Of a stretch of 64,000 nucleotides of DNA, positions 20,595 to 29,332 are shown piece after piece. Positions within the stretch are counted from its first letter, which is position 1. Each line of letters begins with the position of its first letter. Below the pieces are notes generated by a model. It searched no databases. It saw only the letters and a program-made list of their open reading frames with translations, and had not been told where the DNA came from. Source of the stretch: Parietichytrium sp. I65-24A. Taxonomy: Eukaryota > Sar > Bigyra > Thraustochytrida > Thraustochytriidae. A program made the translations under genes and the position numbers. The stretch is taken from the NCBI GenBank assembly GCA_012862575.1, contig BLSF01000049.1:124001-188000 (forward strand), in the 5' to 3' direction.

Positions 20595-21063
20595 GAATTT
20601 GGACGGACGGATGGCCACAGTTAGTCACAAGGCATCGCGGTGGGACTGCTTGCTGTTGGTGGGCACCACAGCCCTACCTAATCTCCATAGCCAGGGCTCT
20701 AGCCCACTCCGTGGCTGTTTAACGTTTTCGCTAAGCTCCAACGGTCGCCTCTTGAACAAAGAGACAACAAATGAGACAAAGAGATCACATCGCTACAGCC
20801 GAAACGTCAAACCAGATAACTCTGTGAACTGAGACAACCGAGACAATTGAAAACTCGAATACAAGTGCTGAGCCATCTGCATACAGCCGACTCGCAGAGC
20901 TCGCCAAGGTCCGTCAGCTAAACAAACGCTGCTGGCTGTGGCAAGTGCGGCTCCAAGTGTCGGGCTGGCGGACGGGGAGGTCGAAAGCTTGTTTGTGACT
21001 GTGGGCTTGCGGGGCGCTCGGCCGGCAGCCGGGCCCACTGCACCAAGTGTGCAAGCAGGGACG

Positions 21064-24000
21064 ATGGCGACTCTGGACGAGCAGGAGCAGAATAACAGCC
21101 TGCATGAATGGTTTAAACATAAGAAACTGAGGCCGCTCTCGGCGTCAAGATGGGACTCGCCGGCTGCACTGGCGAGGTTTTTAGAAGACAGGGGCTGCGA
21201 TACGTCGCATTGGGGATACGAAAGAGAGAGCAAGAGCGTGGAGTCGCTCTTCAGAGAGCTAAAGTCTTACTCTTGCTCGCTTTGCGAGATCATTATAGAT
21301 GCCGAGTCAAACAGCGAGGCGCTCAATCAGGCGGACGCGCAAAATCGAACGCTAGTACGCTGTGTCACGTCGCTACGTGTTCGATTTGTCGATAACGAGG
21401 CGGTTAACAAAGGAAACACGTTATTGCAGCAAGTTTCAAAGAAATCAGGCCAGCAAATGCTCACCTCACCATCGATCAGGCTCAAGATTGCCGAGCCTCC
21501 GTTTAAAGCTGCTGAGCGGCTTTTGTACAAACTGAGTGGTCTATCAGTCCGGCGCGAGAGATCTAGGTCGAATGCTCGCCGAGCTTCTTTATCCGAAAAA
21601 GGCGTCCAGTACCGCCCTTTGCAGTTTGATAATCCTCTCGAGTATGAGTCACTTTCCTCCACGACCTATCCAACCTTGACAACGGTATATCGAATCAACG
21701 TTCTCACGCTCTTCCTCAAAGAGAGTTTTAGCGGAGCGCTTCAAATTATTAAAAGTGGTGCGAGTAGCCGAGGCAAGCGATTGGACTGGTATGAACCTGC
21801 TGTTGCGCGATCAGCCTTCTCTCATGTTGAAGTCCAAGACCAGCTTCTGAGCGCTGCAGAGCGAAAGAGAGACGAGTCAAGGAAAAGCGCCATCGCATCG
21901 TTCAAGGGCGCGAGTAATCAGGAACGCCGCGGCTCGCGACAAGATGGTCACGAAATTTTAGATGCCGGGGCAAATCATACCCTAATTCATTTAACTCACT
22001 CCCAACGATACACCGGGCCAGCCTCCGTTGCAGGGCATTCGTCAAAATTGCACCAAGAGTCGGTCTTTGCAGATTTTGTGGAAAAACTCCAAAGATTTTT
22101 CGAGCAGCAACGGCTTGCGCGAGCAGTAGAGTTCCTGAAAGCAATAGATTGGTGGAAGGAGATGCCAAAAGAAGAAAGTTCCGGATCAGGAGGTCAAGGT
22201 TCGAATTTGCCTGAAAAGGAGTGCCAATCGGCAAAGCATACAGGGTTATACGGGAATTTAACCCCCCGGCTGATTGAGCGAACCAAGACGATAATGCCCA
22301 AGCACCTTGCAACAGAATTTAAGACAATGCTCAGTGGCAGCCGTTCTGCGACTCCTGGAAGCTCTTATTTCAAACGAGTGCAGACGAGCTTCCAGATTCA
22401 TACTGTTTTCCGCGCTATGTCTTTCGATATGCAGGGCGAGTTGTACCCACTAGCTGATTGCCAGTGGTTCAAGCATATTCAGAGCTGCCGCAAGGGCTCT
22501 TTTAACAAGAAAGCCGCGAAGGAGCTCACGATCAATACACTGTACCTGTTCTATTTGTGGTTAGAGAAGGCGGGACTCGAAACTCAAAATTACCCGGAGA
22601 ATGTGTTTCGCAAACTCTGTCTGGAAACTATTGACGAATCCTCTGAGCTTCTGTTCCATCAACAAACAAGGAAACTAGAGAGGGTATTGCGTATCGCCAA
22701 AGTCCTCATATATGACAGGGGCGCCGATTCCGTAAAGAGCACGCCTGCAACGGACAGAGAAGACTTTTTAGAGGTTCCTCCGGAGTTCACGAAAAGAATC
22801 GTCGTCCAAAAGATTTTCAAAAAGCAGAATGAAAGTGGAAAAGACTCCATTGAGATGACATTTCAGTTCGTAATGAACAAGACGGCAAAGGGGAGTCAGT
22901 ATATGCAAAAGGTGGTGAAAGACGTGGTAAACTCCAATCTCAAAAAAGCAATTTACAGGCAGGATGACGAAAGTGAGTATCACTCTGATAATCCTGAAAT
23001 ACAGTCGATGTACATGCTGGAGCCCAAAACAGAGGTCAACGTTTCCAAATCTTACCCTGGGTTGCTTAGTCGCTACTATTTGCATCATTTCTGGGTTCGG
23101 GTCGGAGGCATCCCAACGGATACAAATTTTTGGACCGTGGAAGAGAAAGACGGTTTGAAGACAGTTTGCTATTGGATGTGGACGGACAACGTCCACACAG
23201 ACATATTCGATCATCGTCCAAGGATGCTGGAGCACACGGTGAAACAACAAATTTGTGATGAAAATGCAAAGCACTTTATGGAAATTGCATTGCCTCGTAT
23301 TGAGGGACAGAAGAGTAAAACGCAGACTTTGCTACGGCCTCAGCTGTTGAAGCGCAATTCGTTAAAGGAGGATGTACAGGAGAGCTATGTACGTCTCTTC
23401 ACAGGCTTGATATCCGAGGGATGTAAGACGGATGACTGGCAACTCGTCGCGTACGCAACGAAAGAATTACTCCACCGAAAACGAAATCAGGCGCTCTCCA
23501 GTCCTGAGGAAAATTTTCTTCTTCCGCATCTCATTCGTGCTCTGGACCAAAAATCCTGGAACTCTGCACGTGCTCTGCTGGACGAATACTTCAAAATTGC
23601 GACCTGCTACATACGAGACGGTGAGAGCCTAGACCATTCGCACAAGCGCAAGAGAAGGGAGACGTTGATTAAAGTTTACAACACCGTCTTATGCATTGGC
23701 TCTCTGATTGACAACCTCCAGCAAAGCGTCACAATGAAAAATTTGCTAGTGCGCGACAAAGTTGAGCGGAGCTCGGCAGCATCGCTTTGTATTTTACCAG
23801 CCATAGCCCGAGGCCACGCCAACATGCTCCGGTTTCTGCTGAAATTAGTTCCGCATTTTGTCAATGGGCCTTTCTATCCGACTTTCGAATCCTCCCAAGT
23901 GCCGGGATGGGAAAATGCAGAAAGTGTACGCAAGAGTCTTGGCCTCAATTCGTGGATGTTGAAGGCGCTGACGTCTACACGCACGTCTACAAAGCGTAGG

Positions 24001-26553
24001 CAAGACAGGAAACAAGATGCAGAACAAGATGCCGAGCAAGATGACGAGAAAGAGCCGCAGGAAGATGCCAACCTGGCTGGCCTGGAACTGGGGCTATTCA
24101 TTCCCGGCTTTGCCGACAGGATTCTCTCCCCGGTGGAAGAAGGAATAGGGCACAAAAGCTACAGTGCGATCTTAAAGAGTTCGTTCAAGACATTTCTCGG
24201 ATCTCTGAGGCGAGGACAAAGCAAAGTTTACGCAGATGAAAAGTCATCAAAGAGACTGACATGCCCGGAGCGCTATGTTCCGTTCGGATGGGAGGGTCTC
24301 TTGAACCACATCTATCCTGCTAAAGAGCTAAAGACGTCGAACCTTCTCGACGCGAGGATGACTGACGTCCTTGGCGTTGCTTTGAGCGCTTGCCCGCCTG
24401 ACACTCCTCTGTTTGTCAATTACCTGCAGCTCTATCTTTCGTCGATTGTGTTTGTATGTTGGAACGACAACACAGTGTTTGGATACGAGCTAGAGTCCAA
24501 GCGGATGATCATTCGCTTGCTCGAAAACTCTCACTTCTCGTTCCACGTTGCCCTGCTTATGACGCAGCAACTTCGCCGGCTGTCAAGGAGTAAAAGCTAT
24601 TACAGCACCGAGCTGACAGTTCTGCATGATTGGATGAATACGCAATGCGAGGTGATGCTTTCGATGTGCAGTTCACAAGAGGAGGCCAATGCGATTTTGT
24701 TTGAGCAAATCAGAGTCGAGTCCGAGCTGACGACTGATTTGGTTTTTTCTGATGCGAAGAAGTCTTCGAAGGTGAAACACATAGAGCATTTTGAAAGGCA
24801 GGCGAGCTCAGAGACTTCGGCGCTGTACTTGGCAGTGCTCTGTAAAGTCGAGAGGGTCGTAGCTTCGAACTGGTTTCAGGGGACAAACGAGAAGCGCCAA
24901 TGGTTTTACGAATGGCATCGCACCGACATGTTCCCGCAGGTTTATGAAGACGTTGCGAGCTCCTCCGTGTCAACACTGCTGATTACCTTGATGCTCTTCT
25001 TAGAGCTCATCTTCATGATGCCGGTTTGGTGCGCCGCTCCTTTTTCAATGCAACTCAGCAAATGGCGAGATCGTCTTGCGATTAATTCTGCGTACTTCAA
25101 ATTCCTCAGCCACACCATGCTGCATTTGGCATTTGTGCTTTACTTGCTCGTTTTCGTCTCCTCGCCCGGTCCAATGAAGGCTTCGAGCCCATATACCGCG
25201 CCTGAGCCTCTCAGTTTCCAGGAGTTCATTTTGTATTTCTGGGTATTAGGTTTAAGTTCTTCTGAGGTTCAGGCGATATATTTTGACCCGCGTAGCTACC
25301 TTTCTAGCGCGCTTAATTTCGTTGACGGGGTCTACCTGGCTTGCTTCTTGGCCGCATTTCTGTTCAGAAATCTTTCCCTGCACCTTTCAGAGGTCGAGTC
25401 TGCGGCTGGATACAACGAGACAGCGTCGGAGACGCTTGACTGGTTTGGCGAAGATGGAGATTGGACGTCATATGCGGCCGCAAGCATCTCAGAGGTGTTT
25501 CTGGCGCTTGGTGCAATACTGGCGGTGTATCGCACGGTTCATCTGTGCAGCTATCATTCTGGCCTTGGGCCTCTCTATGCTTCGATCAGGAAGATGTGGG
25601 TCGACATATTCCTTTTCAGCTTCTTGCTCATCGTCTTGCTCGTCGGGAACAGTGTAGCTCTTGCTTTCGTGCTGCGTAGATATGCAGGTGATGACGGGAA
25701 CTTTATGCACAGCGCTGAAGAGACAACGGTCATGGAGAGCGGGTTGCTGTCACCATTTCTCATCTTAATGTCGAGTATGTTCAGTGGCGAACTGCCTGAC
25801 GAATTTATTTCTCTCACTCAGACGGATCTCGTGATTTGGTACATCGTTATCATCTTTCACTTGATGACTGTTTCAATCGTCCTTCTCTCTCTCTTGATTG
25901 CCATGATGAACCGAACCTACGAAGAGACGCAGGGCGCAGCCAAGGTGGTTTATCTCAACGGACGGATGGAGCTAATCAAAGATTACGCATGTCTGCCCGT
26001 CGTTCCTCCGCCATTGAACGTCATCACAATACCTTTTGAGATTCTCGCGCTTGTGATAAACCACTACCGCTTTGGCAACAGCCGCGCGGTTGGCGGAGCG
26101 CACAGGGACGGCGCACTCGGCGTTCAAAAGGGTGATGGCTTCGCCGTCCCGATGAGGGACGAGATTAAGAGCAAGAGAAAGTATCAGGTGAATAATTCGA
26201 TGCGGAAAATTCGATGCACGGTTATGAGACGATATTTTGTGAAGGCCAGAGCAGAGCTAGGTATGAACAGTGAGTGCGCACCTGACAAGCCATCTAATGA
26301 TAATATACACGAGACTGATTACGGGTGGTGGACTTCTGATTACGGCGGTCATTCCAGCAGCACAGCGCATCGGTCTTTCGCAGCAAGCCCAGCAGTTTCT
26401 GAATACCTCAAAGCAGCTGCAGATGCTCGCCGGCGCGCTGAAGCTGATTTTGATGAAGACGTTGGCGTTGACGACGAGGAAGAGGACGAAGATGAAGACG
26501 AAGACGAGGAAGGGATGGATGCATTGGACGAGGATCCAAGCGCGAGCTGTTGA
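21064..26553 (+). CDS. TRP-family-like cation channel
   Basis: Giant single-exon protein of 1829 aa. The start is the first in-frame ATG (MATLDEQEQNNSLHEW); the frame is open 126 bases further only through GTG. The C-terminal third carries an ion-transport domain: six main hydrophobic segments between about 1299 and 1620, a pore-helix-like LLSPFLILMSSMFSGELPDEF (about 1560-1580, interrupted here only by position) and S6 ending in SLLIAMMNRTYEETQ, which matches the LLNxLIAMMxxTY signature of TRP channels. No regular S4 Arg ladder is seen, consistent with TRP. A basic segment with dispersed helices and a very acidic tail (about 1790-1825) follow. The first about 1290 residues have no family I recognise: no clear ankyrin repeats and no TRPM SLOG pattern. 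Likely a non-selective cation, perhaps calcium, channel; subfamily and gating are open. Confidence 0.8.
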   Translation: MATLDEQEQNNSLHEWFKHKKLRPLSASRWDSPAALARFLEDRGCDTSHWGYERESKSVESLFRELKSYSCSLCEIIIDAESNSEALNQADAQNRTLVRCVTSLRVRFVDNEAVNKGNTLLQQVSKKSGQQMLTSPSIRLKIAEPPFKAAERLLYKLSGLSVRRERSRSNARRASLSEKGVQYRPLQFDNPLEYESLSSTTYPTLTTVYRINVLTLFLKESFSGALQIIKSGASSRGKRLDWYEPAVARSAFSHVEVQDQLLSAAERKRDESRKSAIASFKGASNQERRGSRQDGHEILDAGANHTLIHLTHSQRYTGPASVAGHSSKLHQESVFADFVEKLQRFFEQQRLARAVEFLKAIDWWKEMPKEESSGSGGQGSNLPEKECQSAKHTGLYGNLTPRLIERTKTIMPKHLATEFKTMLSGSRSATPGSSYFKRVQTSFQIHTVFRAMSFDMQGELYPLADCQWFKHIQSCRKGSFNKKAAKELTINTLYLFYLWLEKAGLETQNYPENVFRKLCLETIDESSELLFHQQTRKLERVLRIAKVLIYDRGADSVKSTPATDREDFLEVPPEFTKRIVVQKIFKKQNESGKDSIEMTFQFVMNKTAKGSQYMQKVVKDVVNSNLKKAIYRQDDESEYHSDNPEIQSMYMLEPKTEVNVSKSYPGLLSRYYLHHFWVRVGGIPTDTNFWTVEEKDGLKTVCYWMWTDNVHTDIFDHRPRMLEHTVKQQICDENAKHFMEIALPRIEGQKSKTQTLLRPQLLKRNSLKEDVQESYVRLFTGLISEGCKTDDWQLVAYATKELLHRKRNQALSSPEENFLLPHLIRALDQKSWNSARALLDEYFKIATCYIRDGESLDHSHKRKRRETLIKVYNTVLCIGSLIDNLQQSVTMKNLLVRDKVERSSAASLCILPAIARGHANMLRFLLKLVPHFVNGPFYPTFESSQVPGWENAESVRKSLGLNSWMLKALTSTRTSTKRRQDRKQDAEQDAEQDDEKEPQEDANLAGLELGLFIPGFADRILSPVEEGIGHKSYSAILKSSFKTFLGSLRRGQSKVYADEKSSKRLTCPERYVPFGWEGLLNHIYPAKELKTSNLLDARMTDVLGVALSACPPDTPLFVNYLQLYLSSIVFVCWNDNTVFGYELESKRMIIRLLENSHFSFHVALLMTQQLRRLSRSKSYYSTELTVLHDWMNTQCEVMLSMCSSQEEANAILFEQIRVESELTTDLVFSDAKKSSKVKHIEHFERQASSETSALYLAVLCKVERVVASNWFQGTNEKRQWFYEWHRTDMFPQVYEDVASSSVSTLLITLMLFLELIFMMPVWCAAPFSMQLSKWRDRLAINSAYFKFLSHTMLHLAFVLYLLVFVSSPGPMKASSPYTAPEPLSFQEFILYFWVLGLSSSEVQAIYFDPRSYLSSALNFVDGVYLACFLAAFLFRNLSLHLSEVESAAGYNETASETLDWFGEDGDWTSYAAASISEVFLALGAILAVYRTVHLCSYHSGLGPLYASIRKMWVDIFLFSFLLIVLLVGNSVALAFVLRRYAGDDGNFMHSAEETTVMESGLLSPFLILMSSMFSGELPDEFISLTQTDLVIWYIVIIFHLMTVSIVLLSLLIAMMNRTYEETQGAAKVVYLNGRMELIKDYACLPVVPPPLNVITIPFEILALVINHYRFGNSRAVGGAHRDGALGVQKGDGFAVPMRDEIKSKRKYQVNNSMRKIRCTVMRRYFVKARAELGMNSECAPDKPSNDNIHETDYGWWTSDYGGHSSSTAHRSFAASPAVSEYLKAAADARRRAEADFDEDVGVDDEEEDEDEDEDEEGMDALDEDPSASC

Positions 26554-26611
26554 TTTCTGTCAATCGCCGAGCCTCGACCTCTGTGTCAAAATCAAAATTT
26601 TAAAAAGAGTC

Positions 26612-26617
26612 AATAAA
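26612..26617 (+). terminator. Candidate polyadenylation signal AATAAA
   Basis: AATAAA about 60 bases after the stop of the TRP-like gene, a suitable position for a 3' end signal. Confidence 0.4.
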
Positions 26618-26684
26618 GCCCAGTTTGTCTCCACTGTCCAACGACTTTCCTGTCTACTTTGCTTGAGTTTAGCCTTCCCTCCTT

Positions 26685-26704
26685 CTTTCCTTCCTTCCTT
26701 CCTT
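26685..26704. repeat. TTCC tandem run
   Basis: Four to five TTCC units in the region downstream of the TRP-like gene. Confidence 0.8.
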
Positions 26705-26852
26705 GTCATCTCTGCAGCGTGTCAGCTATCATTGAACCTTGCTCTGCCCTTCTCCCGCAACTTCACGCCGATGCGAAGTGCGAAGAGCCATTTGCCAAGC
26801 CTCAGAGTGCTGTCAGATACTGTCAGATGCTGTCACTTGGCAATACACGCAG

Positions 26853-26877
26853 GTACCGGTACCGGCACCGGTACCGT
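26853..26877. repeat. GTACCGGTAC palindrome (copy 2, doubled)
   Basis: A perfect GTACCGGTAC (26853-26862) is followed at once by the near-copy CACCGGTACCG, forming overlapping palindromes upstream of the glucuronokinase gene. Confidence 0.8.
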
Positions 26878-27059
26878 AACTGAGTGTGAGTACTGGTGCA
26901 TACTGGTGCCAGTACGAAAGAAAGGCGGTGCTGCTTGCCACAGGTGTGCGACCACCAGGTACGATACGTCGCTGAGCGCTCTTCCGTCACCACAGTACGG
27001 GTAGTACGGGGCCCAGCAGCTCTCGGAGGAAGGAAGCCGGGAAGGGGAGAAGACGCCTG

Positions 27060-27113
27060 CATCGAGTGTATCGAGTGTATCGAGCGTATTGATTCTGTCG
27101 AGTGTGTCGAGCC
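27060..27113. repeat. ATCGAGTGT tandem repeat in leader
   Basis: Five to six 9-bp units (TCGAGTGT core) ending 24 bases before the glucuronokinase-fusion ATG. Confidence 0.85.
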
Positions 27114-27136
27114 TTTCGCTCAGCTGGAGAGGCAAG

Positions 27137-29161
27137 ATGATCTGCGTTCTGCTGTGTGCAGGAGTGGACACTGCGTTGGAGCACGACTTGCAGGACGATC
27201 CTCGCCTCCGCAATGTCCCTCGCGCTCTGCTCCCTGTGGGCGGGAAACCCATGCTCTCGTACTGGTGGGATGCTGTGATGGCCACGAGAGAGGTGCTGAG
27301 CGTGTACATTGTTTGCAACGCCAAAGCGTACAAGCACTTTGAGCGCTGGGCAACTGCGCACGGAATCCCGACGGCAAATGTAATCAACACCGGCGCCACG
27401 TCGGCCGCGAACAGCCTAGGGGCCGCAAGCGACTTGCAGCTCGCGCTGCGCAGGGCAAAGGCGGAAGGCATCCAGATTAAGGAGGCGTGCGTGGTTGCAG
27501 GGGACTCGCTTTTCTTCAAGGAGTTTGACCTTCCGCATATCATCGGATGCTTTCGCCGGATTCAAAAGCAAGAAGCAGCCGCCGCCGCCGCTGCAGCAGC
27601 ACCTGTTGCTGCCCAAGAAGAGCAAGCGGAAGTTAGCTCTCCTGACAGTGTGCTGGAGGCTGTTGAGCCAGTTCGAGGTGCGGCTTCGCTTGTTCTTTAT
27701 TACAAGCTAGCGGCAGACGAGGATCCCGCCACGCGAGGGATCGTGGAGATTGACTCGGTGAGCAAACGCGTGACTTCATTTAAAGAGAAGCCAAAAGACC
27801 TTCCTTCCGGTGAGTCTCGTCTAGCTTGCCCGTTATTTTACATTCTAGACGAGCCGGCGCTTGATTTGTTAGCAGCATTCAGCGGTGCCAGGGTGAGCTG
27901 CGGGAGGTTCTTGGAGACTGCGTGCGAGAAAACCAACTTTTTTGGACTTCGTCTGCCTGGTGCCTTTAGCTTGGTTGGCAATAGCGCTGGAATAGAAGAA
28001 TATCAGGAGCTCAATGTCAAATTCGGAGGAGGCTCTGTACACCACCAGCTCATGAGTTCTGATGCTTCTGTTGATACCACAATTTGCACCCCGACAACCC
28101 AGGGCCGGCAAGTCTTGACAGACTTTCAGTCGCTTCCCAAGTCGTGCCACTCCAGGACGTTTGCGAGAGTTGGCGTTTTGGGCAACCCAAGCGATGGTTT
28201 CTTTGGAAAGACGTTGGCTGTGACGATTGAGAACTTTTACGCAGAAGTTTGGGTGTCCGAGTCTGAAACACTTTGTATTGAGCCGCATCCGCTCTTCGAC
28301 CCGACGGAATTTGGGTCGTTAGGAGACTTGTACTCGAGCTGCCTCCGCGACGGGTATTTTGGCGGCGTCAGGCTCTTGCTCGGCACCTGCAAAAAGTTTT
28401 TCGAGTTCGCTATTGACAAAGGAATCGTCCTGCCGAAGCGGAATTTTACTGTGAAGTATGACACGAACATTCCTCGCCAGGTCGGTCTGTCTGGGTCATC
28501 AGCAATAGTCACCGCATTTTTTCGTGCTCTCATGGAGTTTTATGGTTTGACCTCCGATGACATACCAAAAGCAATCCAACCAAGCTTTGTTCTTAGTGTT
28601 GAAATGGAGGAAATGGGGATCCAGGCAGGTTTGCAAGACCGCGTCGTTCAGTGTTACGAAGGCTTGGTTTGGATGGACTTTGACAAAGAGCTTTTGTCTT
28701 CACGAGGTTATGGCGTATATGAGAAGCTGGACATCTCATTATTGCCGCGCGGGCTTTTTATTGCCTATCTTGCCGAGCCTTCTGAGAGTGGCAAAATTCA
28801 TTCGAATGTCAAGCAGCGCTGGTTGCAAGGAGATGCTCAAGTAATAGATGCGATGACGAAGTTTGCAAATATCGCCGAGGAGGGCACTAAAGCGCTTCGA
28901 ATTAAGGATGTCGAGACTTTCGGCGCTTTGATGAATGCCAACTTTGACTTGAGGCGCAAGCTCTACGGCGATGAAGTAGTTGGCGCAGCAAACATACGCA
29001 TGGTGGAACTTGCACGCAAGCACAGCGCTTACTGCAAATTTCCTGGGAGCGGTGGTGCTGTCCTTGGGCTTGCCACCGATGCAACAGATCTCCGTGCGTT
29101 GCGTATGGCTTACGAAGATATGGGATGTGTCTTCACCATCGTTGATCCCATCGAAAAATAG
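27137..29161 (+). CDS. Nucleotidyltransferase-glucuronokinase fusion
   Basis: Protein of 674 aa starting MICVLLCAGVD, which opens a Rossmann-like sugar nucleotidyltransferase domain (to about 330) with VPRALLPVGGKPML and the VVAGDSLF strand. An Ala run sits at about 145-155. From about 340 a GHMP kinase domain follows that closely resembles plant glucuronokinase: RVGVLGNPSDG, YDTNIPRQVGLSGSSAIV (phosphate-binding loop, about 442-459), AGLQDRV, MDFDKE and the C-terminal KFPGSGGAVLGL. Plant glucuronokinase makes glucuronate-1-phosphate, which a separate pyrophosphorylase turns into UDP-glucuronate. The fusion suggests both steps in one chain, as in fucokinase/GDP-fucose pyrophosphorylase. The signature Lys of the transferase loop is replaced by Arg (PRALLP), so the first domain may have altered activity. 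The ATG at 27137 is preferred over an upstream in-frame one at 27089. Confidence 0.85.
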   Translation: MICVLLCAGVDTALEHDLQDDPRLRNVPRALLPVGGKPMLSYWWDAVMATREVLSVYIVCNAKAYKHFERWATAHGIPTANVINTGATSAANSLGAASDLQLALRRAKAEGIQIKEACVVAGDSLFFKEFDLPHIIGCFRRIQKQEAAAAAAAAAPVAAQEEQAEVSSPDSVLEAVEPVRGAASLVLYYKLAADEDPATRGIVEIDSVSKRVTSFKEKPKDLPSGESRLACPLFYILDEPALDLLAAFSGARVSCGRFLETACEKTNFFGLRLPGAFSLVGNSAGIEEYQELNVKFGGGSVHHQLMSSDASVDTTICTPTTQGRQVLTDFQSLPKSCHSRTFARVGVLGNPSDGFFGKTLAVTIENFYAEVWVSESETLCIEPHPLFDPTEFGSLGDLYSSCLRDGYFGGVRLLLGTCKKFFEFAIDKGIVLPKRNFTVKYDTNIPRQVGLSGSSAIVTAFFRALMEFYGLTSDDIPKAIQPSFVLSVEMEEMGIQAGLQDRVVQCYEGLVWMDFDKELLSSRGYGVYEKLDISLLPRGLFIAYLAEPSESGKIHSNVKQRWLQGDAQVIDAMTKFANIAEEGTKALRIKDVETFGALMNANFDLRRKLYGDEVVGAANIRMVELARKHSAYCKFPGSGGAVLGLATDATDLRALRMAYEDMGCVFTIVDPIEK

Positions 29162-29332
29162 GCCTTCGGCGAGTGAAAGACTCTATTTTTTCCTTCTTTT
29201 TTACATTTTTTTAAATCTTCAGAGTTCGGGGAAGGGAGAAGGACGACTTACAGAGCAATGGAAGATTGTAAGGAAAAGTGTGTGCTGAATGGTTGAAATA
29301 TGATAATAGAATTGGAGCGAGAGCTACTTTGT

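Larger units (their letters stand above)
19950..21063. other. Divergent intergenic region
   Basis: About 1.1 kb between the divergent ATG101 and TRP-like genes. It holds two arrays near ATG101, a GATGATGG array nearer the TRP gene and one CTCACTGTCAG motif at 20365-20378. The TRP frame stays open from 20938, but only from a GTG. No gene seen. Confidence 0.6.
26554..27136. other. Intergenic region with TTCC run and palindromes
   Basis: About 580 bases between two same-strand genes, containing a possible poly(A) signal, a TTCC run, a CTGTCAG cluster, a double GTACCGGTAC-like palindrome and the 9-bp leader array. No gene seen. Confidence 0.65.
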
